From positions 1 through 45,561 of IMG/VR virus record IMGVR_UViG_3300010370_005917: a stretch of DNA of 45,561 bases; one strand, 5' to 3'. A model generated the notes under the pieces. It made no database searches. It was not told where the DNA came from and saw only the letters and a list, made by a program, of their open reading frames with translations. This stretch comes from a virus. Positions 13,987-22,181 of the stretch are shown here, piece by piece. The position numbers and the translations under genes are program-made. The stretch's first letter is position 1. The number at the start of each line of letters is the position of its first letter.

Positions 13987-15075
13987 TTAATTAGTTTTTA
14001 CTCCTTTACTTAAGAAAGTACAATTTTCTACTTCAAGATAAGAGGAAGAACCATCAGAAGTTGGTTTATTTGTACCTGTACCCATATTTTGATTAAACCA
14101 ATCAGTTAATTGTTTAGTCGGTCCACTTGGGTCGGGTGCAAGATTGGCGTACGGATGAGTATGACCTTCAATGTATTCTCTAATAATTGTTAAAAATTCC
14201 CACAATACGTCACCATAAACAAGCGGGTGTAGTTTTTCATTTTCTGTATTTATTTGTTTAGTAACTTCTATTCCTTCTAAAATAGCAGGTGGAATTCCTT
14301 TTATATTTGAACCTTCATGACTTATTAAATTAATTTTATCGGCCACTAAATTTATATGTGACCTATCTTTTTGTATATTTAAAGATTGATAAACGTCAGT
14401 TATACCTTCTTGTTGGAAAGCTGATGCCTCAGTAAAATTAATTGTTATATAACCAGGATTTACGAAATTTAAAGAAGGTAAATCTGAACTTAATGTATTA
14501 GGATTTATTTTACCCGCTCTTAATTGAATTTCATCAAAAAAAGTTTCTCTATTACCACGTATTATAAAATCAGCATTTTTTCTACCTAAAAATGCTATAT
14601 CATTTTTATTGGGGTAAACTTTCCAATCACCTTTTGAGAGACCAAAAGTGGTATACGAATCGGCATTTATTTCCCAATTAGGTGTATAATTATCAACTTT
14701 TTGTTGTATTTTTACATCTGAATTAGGTGAACCACTATCAACTTTTAATCTTGCATTAAAATCATCTGAATATAATAAGTCTTTTGGTGATTGTTGTGGT
14801 ATAACAGGGCCTACATAAAGTCTTCTATAATATTGATTTTCTAAATCATAAGTAGTTATTCTAACTAAAGTACCTACTTCAGGAATAACATTTAAATATT
14901 TAGGTAGTAGTGGTTCACACCATAATAAACCTGTGTCATTGTTATTTTCCTCTAAAACATCTATATCGTTATCGATAAAAGTCAACCTTACTTTAATTCT
15001 ACCTGCATTATAAGGGTCGTCAATTGAGGTCACTTTACCCCAACGCCAAGCTTGTTTTTCATACTTTGACACCAT
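13987..15075 (-). CDS. Baseplate hub protein with gp5-type OB fold, no lysozyme domain
   Basis: It is 362 residues. The N-terminal GKVTSIDDPYNAGRIKVRL (13-31) is the classic start of the gp5/VgrG OB fold, which joins the central baseplate hub. A GHTHPYANLAPDPSGP block (304-319) is another common feature of baseplate puncturing proteins. In contrast to T4 gp5 I see no lysozyme domain between them; the middle is beta-rich, and the C-terminus is short, without a long triple-helix repeat. Either the phage lacks cell-wall hydrolysis at the hub or another protein supplies it. The stop of the small gene at 15075 overlaps its start by one base (TAATG). Confidence 0.8.
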   Translation of the reverse strand: MVSKYEKQAWRWGKVTSIDDPYNAGRIKVRLTFIDNDIDVLEENNNDTGLLWCEPLLPKYLNVIPEVGTLVRITTYDLENQYYRRLYVGPVIPQQSPKDLLYSDDFNARLKVDSGSPNSDVKIQQKVDNYTPNWEINADSYTTFGLSKGDWKVYPNKNDIAFLGRKNADFIIRGNRETFFDEIQLRAGKINPNTLSSDLPSLNFVNPGYITINFTEASAFQQEGITDVYQSLNIQKDRSHINLVADKINLISHEGSNIKGIPPAILEGIEVTKQINTENEKLHPLVYGDVLWEFLTIIREYIEGHTHPYANLAPDPSGPTKQLTDWFNQNMGTGTNKPTSDGSSSYLEVENCTFLSKGVKTN

Positions 15076-15257
15076 TATTTATTATTAACCCCAAATCTGT
15101 TATTTAATTCCAACACAACTTTGTTATATTCTTTTTCAAGTAATATCCAATAATTATATTTTTTTATTAATTCTATTCTTGTTTTTTCATATTCATCAGC
15201 TAATTCTTTTTGTATTTTAGCTAAATCAGAGTTAGATTTATTTTTAATGTCTTTCAT
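15075..15257 (-). CDS. Small coiled-coil protein in the baseplate operon
   Basis: This 60-residue protein is almost entirely helical and charged, with heptad-like spacing (IQKELADEYEKTRIELIKKY), so a coiled coil is likely. It is tightly packed between two virion genes and overlaps the gp5-like start by one base, which supports it being real. I recognise no family; a small baseplate or tail assembly factor is a guess from location. Confidence 0.7.
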   Translation of the reverse strand: MKDIKNKSNSDLAKIQKELADEYEKTRIELIKKYNYWILLEKEYNKVVLELNNRFGVNNK

Positions 15258-15263
15258 AAAACT

Positions 15264-15695
15264 TTAACGAATTATAGCGTTTCCTCTAATAGAATTAGTT
15301 GTGTTTCCTTGTGACACAATAGGACCAAGTGGACTTAATCCTGTTGAGGTGACTGGTGCACCAGGTAATACCGCTACCTCAGTTACTGCGTCAGAAACTA
15401 TTGCGTTTACAATTTCTTGTACCCTTATTAATTCCATTATTTCAGAAGGATTATCACCACCAGAGGCTAGAGGACCTACTGGAATACCTGCTTCTGCTTG
15501 TCTTCTAATTATATTTGCGGCAATTTTACTAGGTGACAAACCAGGTCTAGCTGCTGAAGCTAAGATAGTTTCTTTAGCTATTGGTACAGTAGCTTGAATT
15601 CCCACTTTAAATAATGAAAGTAAACTATTTAAAACTTGATTTGGGTTTTTAAAATCAGGATTTTTAGGGTCCCCAGTTTCTTTACATTTAGACAT
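15264..15695 (-). CDS. Hypothetical virion-block protein
   Basis: It is 143 residues, rich in Ala, Ile, Pro and Gly. A hydrophobic helical part (LSLFKVGIQATVPIAKETIL) is followed by a proline/glycine-rich C-terminus (VLPGAPVTSTGLSPLGPIVS). The hydrophobicity is reminiscent of the larger neighbour at 15722, and the two may interact. No catalytic motif or clear transmembrane segment is present. A baseplate or tail role is inferred from neighbours only. Confidence 0.75.
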   Translation of the reverse strand: MSKCKETGDPKNPDFKNPNQVLNSLLSLFKVGIQATVPIAKETILASAARPGLSPSKIAANIIRRQAEAGIPVGPLASGGDNPSEIMELIRVQEIVNAIVSDAVTEVAVLPGAPVTSTGLSPLGPIVSQGNTTNSIRGNAIIR

Positions 15696-15721
15696 AATTA
15701 TTATTTTGTTATTTTATTATT

Positions 15722-17209
15722 TTACAAATCAAAATTTTCTACAATACCAGAAGCTTTAGTAGATAATCCGTTAACAACACCAGTTAGAACGCTACTTACA
15801 GCTTTATATCTAAGGTCAGCTAATTCTTTTATAATTCTTTCTGCTGCCCCTTGAATTATTGATAATATTTCTTTTTTTAATTGTTCATATACTATTTTTA
15901 ACAATGCCGCACCCACTTCTCTTGAAACGTATTCAAAAAAAACTTTTTCAGCTCTTGTGTAATCAAAACTATTTCTAAAAGTTAAATTTGGTGTTGTCGT
16001 TGTTATAGGACCATTAACTATTTTATTGGCTATTTGTTGTAAAATCATGAATTTTGGTTCAAAAATAACATTTGTTAATGTTTGAGCCATTAATTCTGTT
16101 AAAAAAGCGTTGACAGCAAAATTTGCAGTAGTAGAATCACTAGCTGGGACATTTTCCGTTAATTTTCTATTTATCGTTTGAACACTTTCTTCTATTACTA
16201 GATTAACTTTATCTGGTGGTGCGTTTTGTATATTATCATAAATTTCTGTAACTGTAAGTAAATCAATAGAAACAGGTACAACACCACAACCTAAATCTAA
16301 ATTAGCCGCACCGTTAGACCTTTCAGTTGCTCTTTTTTCTATTTCTAAAAGTTCATCATTTGTAAATTCAAAAAAGTTATCTTGAAATTTATAATCATCA
16401 ACACATGGGTCGGAATTTCTAATTTTCCTTTGAACCTCATTAGTTTTTTCTTCGGCTATTATTTTATCTAAACTGTTGATTGAATTTACTATTAGGACAC
16501 CTGTTAAACTATCTAATAATCTGGGAATTGCATTTTCTCTATTTATTAACTCATAAGAATTAATAAAATTTGCCAAAAAATCGTCAAATTTTATATTTTG
16601 TTGTGCATTTTGGGTTAATTCAATTCTTAATTCCTCATCAGCAGGAATATATGTTAATTTCATTAAATTTTTCCAGACAACAGTACCACCATTTTGTAAT
16701 AAATTAACTAGAAATAAATTAAAATCTTCTGTTGGACTTTTACCAAATAATAAACGACCAACTTCACTATAAGGATTTTGTTTTAATAAACCAGAATAAT
16801 CTATTTCTTGTAATTTTACAACAAGTACTATTGGTGTATTTGGTAAAGTAAAGTCGTCCCCACAGAATAAACCCGCTTTTATTGCTTGTATTATTCCTCT
16901 TTTTAGTATTCGCATTAATTCTGGCCAGAATTTAACTAAAATTTCTATTAAAATTCTTGAAGCTTCACATTTAAAACTTGAAACTTTTGGTGACCCGTCT
17001 GAACCACCTGTAGTTGTATTTTCACCAGTTCTCGGAGTCTTTTCTTTACAAGTTGCACTTAATAAATCAATCATATAAGGCAATAAGTTTTTAGACTTCG
17101 ATCTTACAGAAGCAATTTTAGAAACGGTTTTACTTTGTTTAATTCCATTTAAAACCTCATAAAGACCAACTTTTTCAATTAATTCCTGCTTATCTTCAAC
17201 AAATCCCAT
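15722..17209 (-). CDS. Large hypothetical virion-block protein
   Basis: This 495-residue protein is mostly helical with hydrophobic stretches near the C-terminus (VGAALLKIVYEQLKKEILSI), though none is a convincing membrane anchor. A Gly/Thr/Ser linker with cysteines occurs near residues 55-85. Its size and position upstream of the gp5-like hub suggest a baseplate wedge, hub or tail protein. I could not match it to a named T4 gene product. The start overlaps the stop of the gene at 17209 by one base. Confidence 0.78.
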   Translation of the reverse strand: MGFVEDKQELIEKVGLYEVLNGIKQSKTVSKIASVRSKSKNLLPYMIDLLSATCKEKTPRTGENTTTGGSDGSPKVSSFKCEASRILIEILVKFWPELMRILKRGIIQAIKAGLFCGDDFTLPNTPIVLVVKLQEIDYSGLLKQNPYSEVGRLLFGKSPTEDFNLFLVNLLQNGGTVVWKNLMKLTYIPADEELRIELTQNAQQNIKFDDFLANFINSYELINRENAIPRLLDSLTGVLIVNSINSLDKIIAEEKTNEVQRKIRNSDPCVDDYKFQDNFFEFTNDELLEIEKRATERSNGAANLDLGCGVVPVSIDLLTVTEIYDNIQNAPPDKVNLVIEESVQTINRKLTENVPASDSTTANFAVNAFLTELMAQTLTNVIFEPKFMILQQIANKIVNGPITTTTPNLTFRNSFDYTRAEKVFFEYVSREVGAALLKIVYEQLKKEILSIIQGAAERIIKELADLRYKAVSSVLTGVVNGLSTKASGIVENFDL

Positions 17210-17613
17210 TACTTTAAGTCAAATTCTCTTTTATCACCATCAGAGGAATTATTGGTTTTGACATCTTCTCTAAAAATGTCTCTTAATAAAGCCATGTCTT
17301 CTGGTGTTATTGCACTATCTGTGGCACTATCTTTACCTGTTTCGGATTTAAATAACAATTGACTAAATAATTTTACCATCGTTATTTTTTTGTCGATGGT
17401 GGAATCTACTATTTTTAATAAATCAGTATTTGCTTTGTTTAAGTTTGTTAAATCATGAACATCTTCAACAACTACTTTATTTTTGTTTTCGTTAATGGTA
17501 CGAATACAAGTACTTCTTTGTTCTACAAGTTCATTGTATGCTTCTTGTGCCAAAGATAAAAAACTATCTGTAGTTAATTTAATTTCTTTTTTTTTAGGTC
17601 TACCCATATTCAT
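17209..17613 (-). CDS. Hypothetical protein with AT-hook-like N-terminus
   Basis: It is 134 residues, or 132 from the second ATG at 17607, which gives MGRPKKKEIKL. The GRPKKK core looks like an AT-hook, a short minor-groove DNA-binding motif; the rest is helical and charged with an acidic tail. A late-type motif lies 15 bases before the first ATG, making this the first gene of the leftward baseplate block. The sigma-factor gene upstream shows a similar RRGRKPSK N-terminus. The function is unknown. Confidence 0.72.
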   Translation of the reverse strand: MNMGRPKKKEIKLTTDSFLSLAQEAYNELVEQRSTCIRTINENKNKVVVEDVHDLTNLNKANTDLLKIVDSTIDKKITMVKLFSQLLFKSETGKDSATDSAITPEDMALLRDIFREDVKTNNSSDGDKREFDLK

Positions 17614-17628
17614 AGTCTTTTTTTATTA

Positions 17629-17637
17629 TATAAATAT
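17629..17637 (-). promoter_or_regulatory. Candidate late promoter for the leftward baseplate block
   Basis: The minus strand reads GATATTTATA, identical to the copies before 9746 and 11541, ending 15 bases before the ATG at 17613. It immediately follows the hairpin that ends the sigma-factor gene. Confidence 0.5.
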
Positions 17638-17640
17638 CAA

Positions 17641-17668
17641 AAGTGATGATTTTTAAAAATCACCACTT
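17641..17668 (-). terminator. Hairpin containing the sigma-factor stop codon
   Basis: On the minus strand AAGTGGTGATTTTT pairs with AAAAATCATCACTT, with one G-U pair, followed by TTTT. The TAA stop of the sigma gene lies at the tip of the hairpin. It is placed to end the upstream transcript just before the late-type motif at 17629. Confidence 0.55.
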
Positions 17669-18429
17669 CTGACTAACTTATAAATTGATTTGTACCTTTT
17701 CATTGCGTTTCTAATTTCTTTTGTTTCTAAAGAAGTCATTTCACGCATGTAGTATAAAATTAAATTTTTGTTGTATTTGTTTGTTGAATTTTGTTTTTCA
17801 AAAATACTTTCCCAATTTTCTAAAATAGAAACTAAAGCGTTACCTATTTTTATCTCATTTTCTGTTAATATTTGGGTTTCTAACTCTTTTTTAATGGACT
17901 CTGATATTGTACCTATCGTTGACCAAACATCCATATCTCGATTATCTATTTCATATGAATATTCTTCATTCTCTTCGATATCAGAAGAAACATCTTCATA
18001 GGAAATTAAAGTTTTCATTTTTTTGTCATCTTTAATTAATTTTCCTAATAAATAATGTTTACAGATAGTACCATAATAAGAATATGATTTTTTACCTTTT
18101 GATGGTTTAAATTTATGAAATTTGACCATTAAAAAAGACAAAGTATCAGAATGTAAATCCTCAAAAGACATATTTTTTGAATATAATTTATATCTTCTGA
18201 TGATACTTTCTATCATTTTATCTAAAGGAGCTCGTAAGAACTCCTTGTAGATTTCATTTCTTCTATGTATTTCTGAGGTACTACCTGTCCAAACAAAACC
18301 CTCGGAAGAACTTTTGTCTTCTACTAAAGACCCTAGTGTTAAAAATTCTTTTACTGCTGATTCTTCTGTGGAACCAAAATAAGGATCTTTACTCGGTTTT
18401 CTTCCTCTCCTTTTTTGATTTTCCGTCAT
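17653..18429 (-). CDS. 55: Late-transcription sigma factor, T4 gp55-like
   Basis: It is 258 residues. Residues about 69-135 look like sigma-70 region 2: LDKMIESIIRRYKLY, then SFEDLHSDTLSFLMVKFHKF, then SYSYYGTICKHYLLGKLI. This is the pattern in T4 gp55 (helix, DD/EDL turn, KFxP, aromatic-rich helix). Region 4 is not apparent, again as in gp55. The N-terminus has a basic RRGRKPSK segment. It should direct host RNA polymerase to late promoters; the recurrent ATATTTATA motif in this window is the natural candidate target. It sits upstream of the baseplate block and overlaps the glycosyltransferase gene at 18429 by one base. Confidence 0.82.
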   Translation of the reverse strand: MTENQKRRGRKPSKDPYFGSTEESAVKEFLTLGSLVEDKSSSEGFVWTGSTSEIHRRNEIYKEFLRAPLDKMIESIIRRYKLYSKNMSFEDLHSDTLSFLMVKFHKFKPSKGKKSYSYYGTICKHYLLGKLIKDDKKMKTLISYEDVSSDIEENEEYSYEIDNRDMDVWSTIGTISESIKKELETQILTENEIKIGNALVSILENWESIFEKQNSTNKYNKNLILYYMREMTSLETKEIRNAMKRYKSIYKLVRSGDF

Positions 18430-19229
18430 TACACTATAGTCGCAGTTTCTCTATCAAATTTTATTTTTCTATCGTTTTTAAAATAACATTCTTTACGAGC
18501 GGTATTGTACCAAAATCTAGCTTCAATAATATCAATCTTTTCTGGACCTTCAGTATAGTAGTTAAAAAATAAAGAATCTTGACGCATATTAGTCTTTTTA
18601 TAACCTAATTTTGGTATTGTCATGATTTTTCTATCGTAATAAGTCATACGTAACATAAATTCATAAACAAAATGTAAACGAATAGAAGGCTTCAACCCAC
18701 CAACCGCATTAAAGGCCTCTTTTTTGATTACAGCTCCAGTTAACTGGAAATTAGGAAAATTTAATAAAGAATCATTATCTAGAAATCCTAATTTATCAGA
18801 AAATTCTTTTGCCCAAACTGGTTCGTTAGTGAAATGAAGAAAACGGTTTTCAGTGTTAACATCTAAAACAATAGGTAAAAACATATCAACCTCTTCGTAA
18901 ACTGGTGTGTATTTAGCAACGTTATCAAACCAAATTTTAGAATATTCATCATCAAATTCTAAAATACTAAAGAACTCTGTGTTAACATTCTCAACACCAA
19001 AATTAACTTGGGAACAAAAATCTGTTTCGCCTTCGTTTACGATAACTCTGTGTTTAACATTTTTTAAAACTGTTTCATCTATTTTAACATCTTTTGCAAT
19101 AACAACCAATAATTCTTCTGGTTTTGTTTTTTGTGATTCAATGCTTTTAACCGCATTTTCAAAATAAGTTTTAACAGATTCGTCCATTTTATGGACTGGT
19201 ATAATAACTGTGGTTTTTGTGTTACTCAT
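18429..19229 (-). CDS. Glycosyltransferase, GT-A fold (family 2-like)
   Basis: From the ATG at 19229 it is 266 residues; an upstream ATG at 19241 is an alternative. It begins with the strand TVIIPVHKMDESVKTYFEN. ILEFDDEYS supplies the acidic DxD-type metal/nucleotide site and FQLTGAVIKKEAFNAVGGL the acceptor-side block, typical of family 2 enzymes. It is coupled to the GT-B gene upstream and overlaps the sigma factor downstream by one base, which would link early/middle glycan genes with the late switch. Donor and acceptor are unknown. Confidence 0.82.
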   Translation of the reverse strand: MSNTKTTVIIPVHKMDESVKTYFENAVKSIESQKTKPEELLVVIAKDVKIDETVLKNVKHRVIVNEGETDFCSQVNFGVENVNTEFFSILEFDDEYSKIWFDNVAKYTPVYEEVDMFLPIVLDVNTENRFLHFTNEPVWAKEFSDKLGFLDNDSLLNFPNFQLTGAVIKKEAFNAVGGLKPSIRLHFVYEFMLRMTYYDRKIMTIPKLGYKKTNMRQDSLFFNYYTEGPEKIDIIEARFWYNTARKECYFKNDRKIKFDRETATIV

Positions 19230-19233
19230 ATTT

Positions 19234-20316
19234 TTATTCATTTTCAATTTCTACATTATTTACAACCTCAACTTCGTTTGGTATTACTCTTTCTAATTCA
19301 TTTATTCTATTTTTTATAATTTTATCATAAACTTCTTTAATTTTTTCTTTTTGTTTTTCAACAGTATAGAAATTTTTAAGTTTTGTCATTTCACTATAAA
19401 GTTCTTGGGGTTCGGAATCTTCCAACCAAGCTTGGAAATAGTTGGCCGCTAAATCAGCTATTTTAAGTTTATCATGTGTCCAGAGACCGTTTTTATCTCC
19501 CATCCACTCAGGTGTTAAATTTGGTACGAAACCTAAAACTGGAACATCACATTGCATTGCCTCAATTGGGAATGTTCCAAATCCGGCGATATCGTCAACC
19601 CAAATAGCTAAACAACATTCAGCTAGTGAAGAAGCAAAAGCTTCTCTAGAAAATCCTTTCATATCACGGAAAGAAACCCATTTAAGATGTGGGTATTTCA
19701 AATAAAACTTTTTGTAAATTTTTGTTAAATCTCTTTGGTCACGTGCTGATATAGCAATAATTGGTTTTTTCGGTTTAGTAGATGGTTTAAAATATTCAGG
19801 GATACTCACAGGTACTACCTCAACATTTAATTTATTTAAAAATAAATCATCAATATATTCTTTTTGTTTTTCACCTGTGGTAATAACATCCGTAATACCA
19901 TATTCTGACCAATGTTTGCCAGGCATTAACATTTCAAAAATATAGTCATAAGCATGTACAAAAACAATTCTTTTACTAGGTAATTTTGAGGTTTGTTCCA
20001 TAACATTAGAAAAAATTTCTGGAATTACAATAAAATCATGTGTACCTACTTTTAATTGTTGGTTCTCTGCCGAAACATGCGGTATTTCAGCGTAAACTTC
20101 ACCTAAAATTGGTGCTACTGATGCGTAATCATTTTTTTCATGTAAGATTTGTGCATCATACCCTAATTCACGCAAAATTCTAGCGTGTTCATAAATGTTT
20201 GCTAAACTTGCAATTGCATTTCCTTTAGTGTCCATTGTAAAGAAAAAAATTCTAAAATCTTTTTTCTCTAGTCTTTGAATGGCATCTTTAATTAATTCTT
20301 GTGCGTTAGTTTCCAT
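19234..20316 (-). CDS. Glycosyltransferase, GT-B fold (family 1/4-like)
   Basis: It is 360 residues. The N-terminal domain contains NIYEHARILRELGYDAQIL, the usual acceptor-domain opening of GT4-like enzymes. The C-terminal Rossmann domain contains KKPIIAISARDQRDLTKIY and then GFGTFPIEAMQCDVPVLGF, whose E-A-M-x-C-x-x-P pattern is the nucleotide-sugar site. No membrane segment or signal peptide is visible. With the next gene it forms a glycosyltransferase pair separated from the main glycan island by PhoH and two other genes. The substrate cannot be predicted from sequence. Confidence 0.85.
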   Translation of the reverse strand: METNAQELIKDAIQRLEKKDFRIFFFTMDTKGNAIASLANIYEHARILRELGYDAQILHEKNDYASVAPILGEVYAEIPHVSAENQQLKVGTHDFIVIPEIFSNVMEQTSKLPSKRIVFVHAYDYIFEMLMPGKHWSEYGITDVITTGEKQKEYIDDLFLNKLNVEVVPVSIPEYFKPSTKPKKPIIAISARDQRDLTKIYKKFYLKYPHLKWVSFRDMKGFSREAFASSLAECCLAIWVDDIAGFGTFPIEAMQCDVPVLGFVPNLTPEWMGDKNGLWTHDKLKIADLAANYFQAWLEDSEPQELYSEMTKLKNFYTVEKQKEKIKEVYDKIIKNRINELERVIPNEVEVVNNVEIENE

Positions 20317-20683
20317 ATTGTTGTTTTATTATTTTATTTTTTAATAATGTGTTAAAAGAAAGTTTAAAAGGTATTGGTAATTGGTCCGAAAGTTTTTGAA
20401 AACCCATAGCCTCATCAATAGGTCCGTGATCATTTAAAACACATTCAATCATCACTTTCAAAGTTTCCCATTTAGTAACGTCAACTATTTGAGTGTTGGG
20501 GTCTATTTCTTCCACATTCTCAGGGTTATCTGACATTTCTTTTTTTGCCTCTTTAAGAATATCTTCAACACTTTCAGTTCTTTCTACTCTTATATATTGA
20601 CTAAGTTCGTCTAAATCGAAGTAGTAGTTACTACCTGCAATATCAAACATTTCTGGTGTCTGTTCTTTTTTAAATTTACTCAT
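20306..20683 (-). CDS. Hypothetical acidic protein
   Basis: This 125-residue protein has an acidic Glu/Asp-rich middle and a C-terminal helical part (LSDQLPIPFKLSFNTLLKNK). It overlaps the glycosyltransferase gene downstream by 11 bases, so the two are probably cotranscribed. I see no conserved motif and do not recognise it. Confidence 0.72.
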   Translation of the reverse strand: MSKFKKEQTPEMFDIAGSNYYFDLDELSQYIRVERTESVEDILKEAKKEMSDNPENVEEIDPNTQIVDVTKWETLKVMIECVLNDHGPIDEAMGFQKLSDQLPIPFKLSFNTLLKNKIIKQQYGN

Positions 20684-20719
20684 ACAACTAATTTATGATA
20701 TATTTTCTATAAGTAAACT

Positions 20720-21385
20720 TTAATTAAAAATATCTAAACCCACAAGTTCTTTCACACTTCTAATTGTGTAATCAGAACTTATTTTTTGATTAAATGGTTT
20801 TTCAACTTTAATAACCATTTTATCTTCTGGTTTTGTAACTAAAATTTCTGGGTGGTCGGTTATCATACAATCAACATATTCCCAACAATCAGTAGTACCC
20901 ATAGTAAATTTAATATTTTGAATCATACATCCTGTTTTAGATAGGAAAAAAAGTGTTGCAGGAACACTTCGACCTGCTTCTCTACTGGTAATAATTATTT
21001 CATGATTTTTTCCCAACATTTTTAAATGAAGTTCAAAATCGTTTAAAGCTTGAACAACGCCATCCATTTCTTCTTCCGCATAACCGAAAATTTCAAGACA
21101 ACATTTATCATAAACAAAATCTTCAATTGTTATTTTGTCTTCCTTAACTTCTTGAATTGCAAAAGAAGCGTCACTTTTAATAAATTCCTTTTCATCGAAG
21201 TTTGGTTGAAATTCTATTTCTTTTCTAACAACTTCTTCTTCTGGAAAATGAATCCATTTTTCTAAATTATAATCATTAATCTTTATTTCTTGACCATCCT
21301 CTGGATTAAAATATTTGGTATGTGTAGTTTCAATTCTACCAAAAAAATCTCTTAGAACACCATTGACTGAAACACCTATTTTCAT
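20720..21385 (-). CDS. HAD-superfamily-like protein without the nucleophile aspartate
   Basis: It is 221 residues and has the outline of a small HAD phosphatase of the 5'(3')-deoxynucleotidase sort. Motif I would be the N-terminal strand KIGVSVNGVLRDF, motif II IITSREAG (131-138) and motif IV CMITDHPEIL (173-182). In active HAD enzymes motif I reads DxDG; here the aligned residues are Ser, Val and Asn, so the nucleophile and the acid/base aspartate are both missing. It may be a regulatory or binding pseudo-enzyme, or my fold assignment may be wrong. It lies immediately downstream of PhoH on the same strand. Confidence 0.65.
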   Translation of the reverse strand: MKIGVSVNGVLRDFFGRIETTHTKYFNPEDGQEIKINDYNLEKWIHFPEEEVVRKEIEFQPNFDEKEFIKSDASFAIQEVKEDKITIEDFVYDKCCLEIFGYAEEEMDGVVQALNDFELHLKMLGKNHEIIITSREAGRSVPATLFFLSKTGCMIQNIKFTMGTTDCWEYVDCMITDHPEILVTKPEDKMVIKVEKPFNQKISSDYTIRSVKELVGLDIFN

Positions 21386-21386
21386 T

Positions 21387-22181
21387 TTAGTCTTTTAAAA
21401 TTTGTTTTTTATTGTTGTTATTTACCTTTTCATCATCTATTTGGTCAAAAATCTCTTCAATTACTTTAATAATTGGATTCCTAACAATATCCTCTTCATT
21501 TCTAAGTTCAACAACACCAAATTTATCTTTTTCTTTAAATTTATCAAGGACAATTTCAAGAGAACTTTCTTTTTTATTTCTAATATCTTTTTGTTTAATA
21601 TCACCTAAAATTATAATCTTTGAATTATCACCAATCCTAGTCATAAGAGTACGCATATTATCTAAAGATATGTTTTGTGCCTCATCGATAATAATAACCG
21701 AATTGTCTATACTTCTACCTCTTACGTAGGCTATTGGTTTTATTTCAATAACTTTTTGTTCACGTAATCTACCAGTTAAATACTCACCAACAATCTTATT
21801 AAAATTATCCAAAAATGAATCCATAAAAGGTTCCATTTTTTCTTCCATAGTCCCCTTTAAAAAACCAATTTCTTCATCTTTTAAAGTGGTAACAGATTTA
21901 ACGAGAATGATTTTTTTATAAGGTGTTTGGGGGTTTTTAACTAATTTAAGAGCTTCAGCACAACTAAGAAAAGTCTTACCACTTCCAGGGAAACCTGATG
22001 CTATGATAACTTCTTTTTCTTTAATAGCTTGTATTAATTTTCTTTGATTTTCAGTTTTAGGTTTAACTTCAACTCGTATTTGATTTAAAGTTTTATCTTC
22101 TTCCGGATGTCTACCGATAAATGATTCAATTTCTTGAATTTCATCTTCGGTTAGTTTTTTATTTCTCCTTCTGTTTGTCAT
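21387..22181 (-). CDS. phoH: PhoH-like ATPase
   Basis: It is 264 residues. KPKTENQRKLIQAIKEKEV leads into Walker A GFPGSGKT (63-70), and SVIIIDEAQN (161-170) is Walker B. KIIILGDIKQKD is the sensor-like block of PhoH proteins. These ATPases are very common in T4-like phages, where their exact role, possibly in RNA metabolism or phosphate stress, is unsettled. Its start overlaps the end of the reductase gene at 22159 by 23 bases, so it is expressed as the last part of the glycan transcript. Confidence 0.92.
   Translation of the reverse strand: MTNRRRNKKLTEDEIQEIESFIGRHPEEDKTLNQIRVEVKPKTENQRKLIQAIKEKEVIIASGFPGSGKTFLSCAEALKLVKNPQTPYKKIILVKSVTTLKDEEIGFLKGTMEEKMEPFMDSFLDNFNKIVGEYLTGRLREQKVIEIKPIAYVRGRSIDNSVIIIDEAQNISLDNMRTLMTRIGDNSKIIILGDIKQKDIRNKKESSLEIVLDKFKEKDKFGVVELRNEEDIVRNPIIKVIEEIFDQIDDEKVNNNNKKQILKD

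Noticed and set aside
15301-15597. 98-residue plus-strand ORF opposite the gene at 15264
   Set aside because: It is antisense within the compact leftward virion block and has no promoter or leader.
18429-18572. Whether the sigma-factor and glycosyltransferase overlap reflects a frameshifted single gene
   Set aside because: Both products are complete by their own families and overlap by only one base in the usual coupling style.
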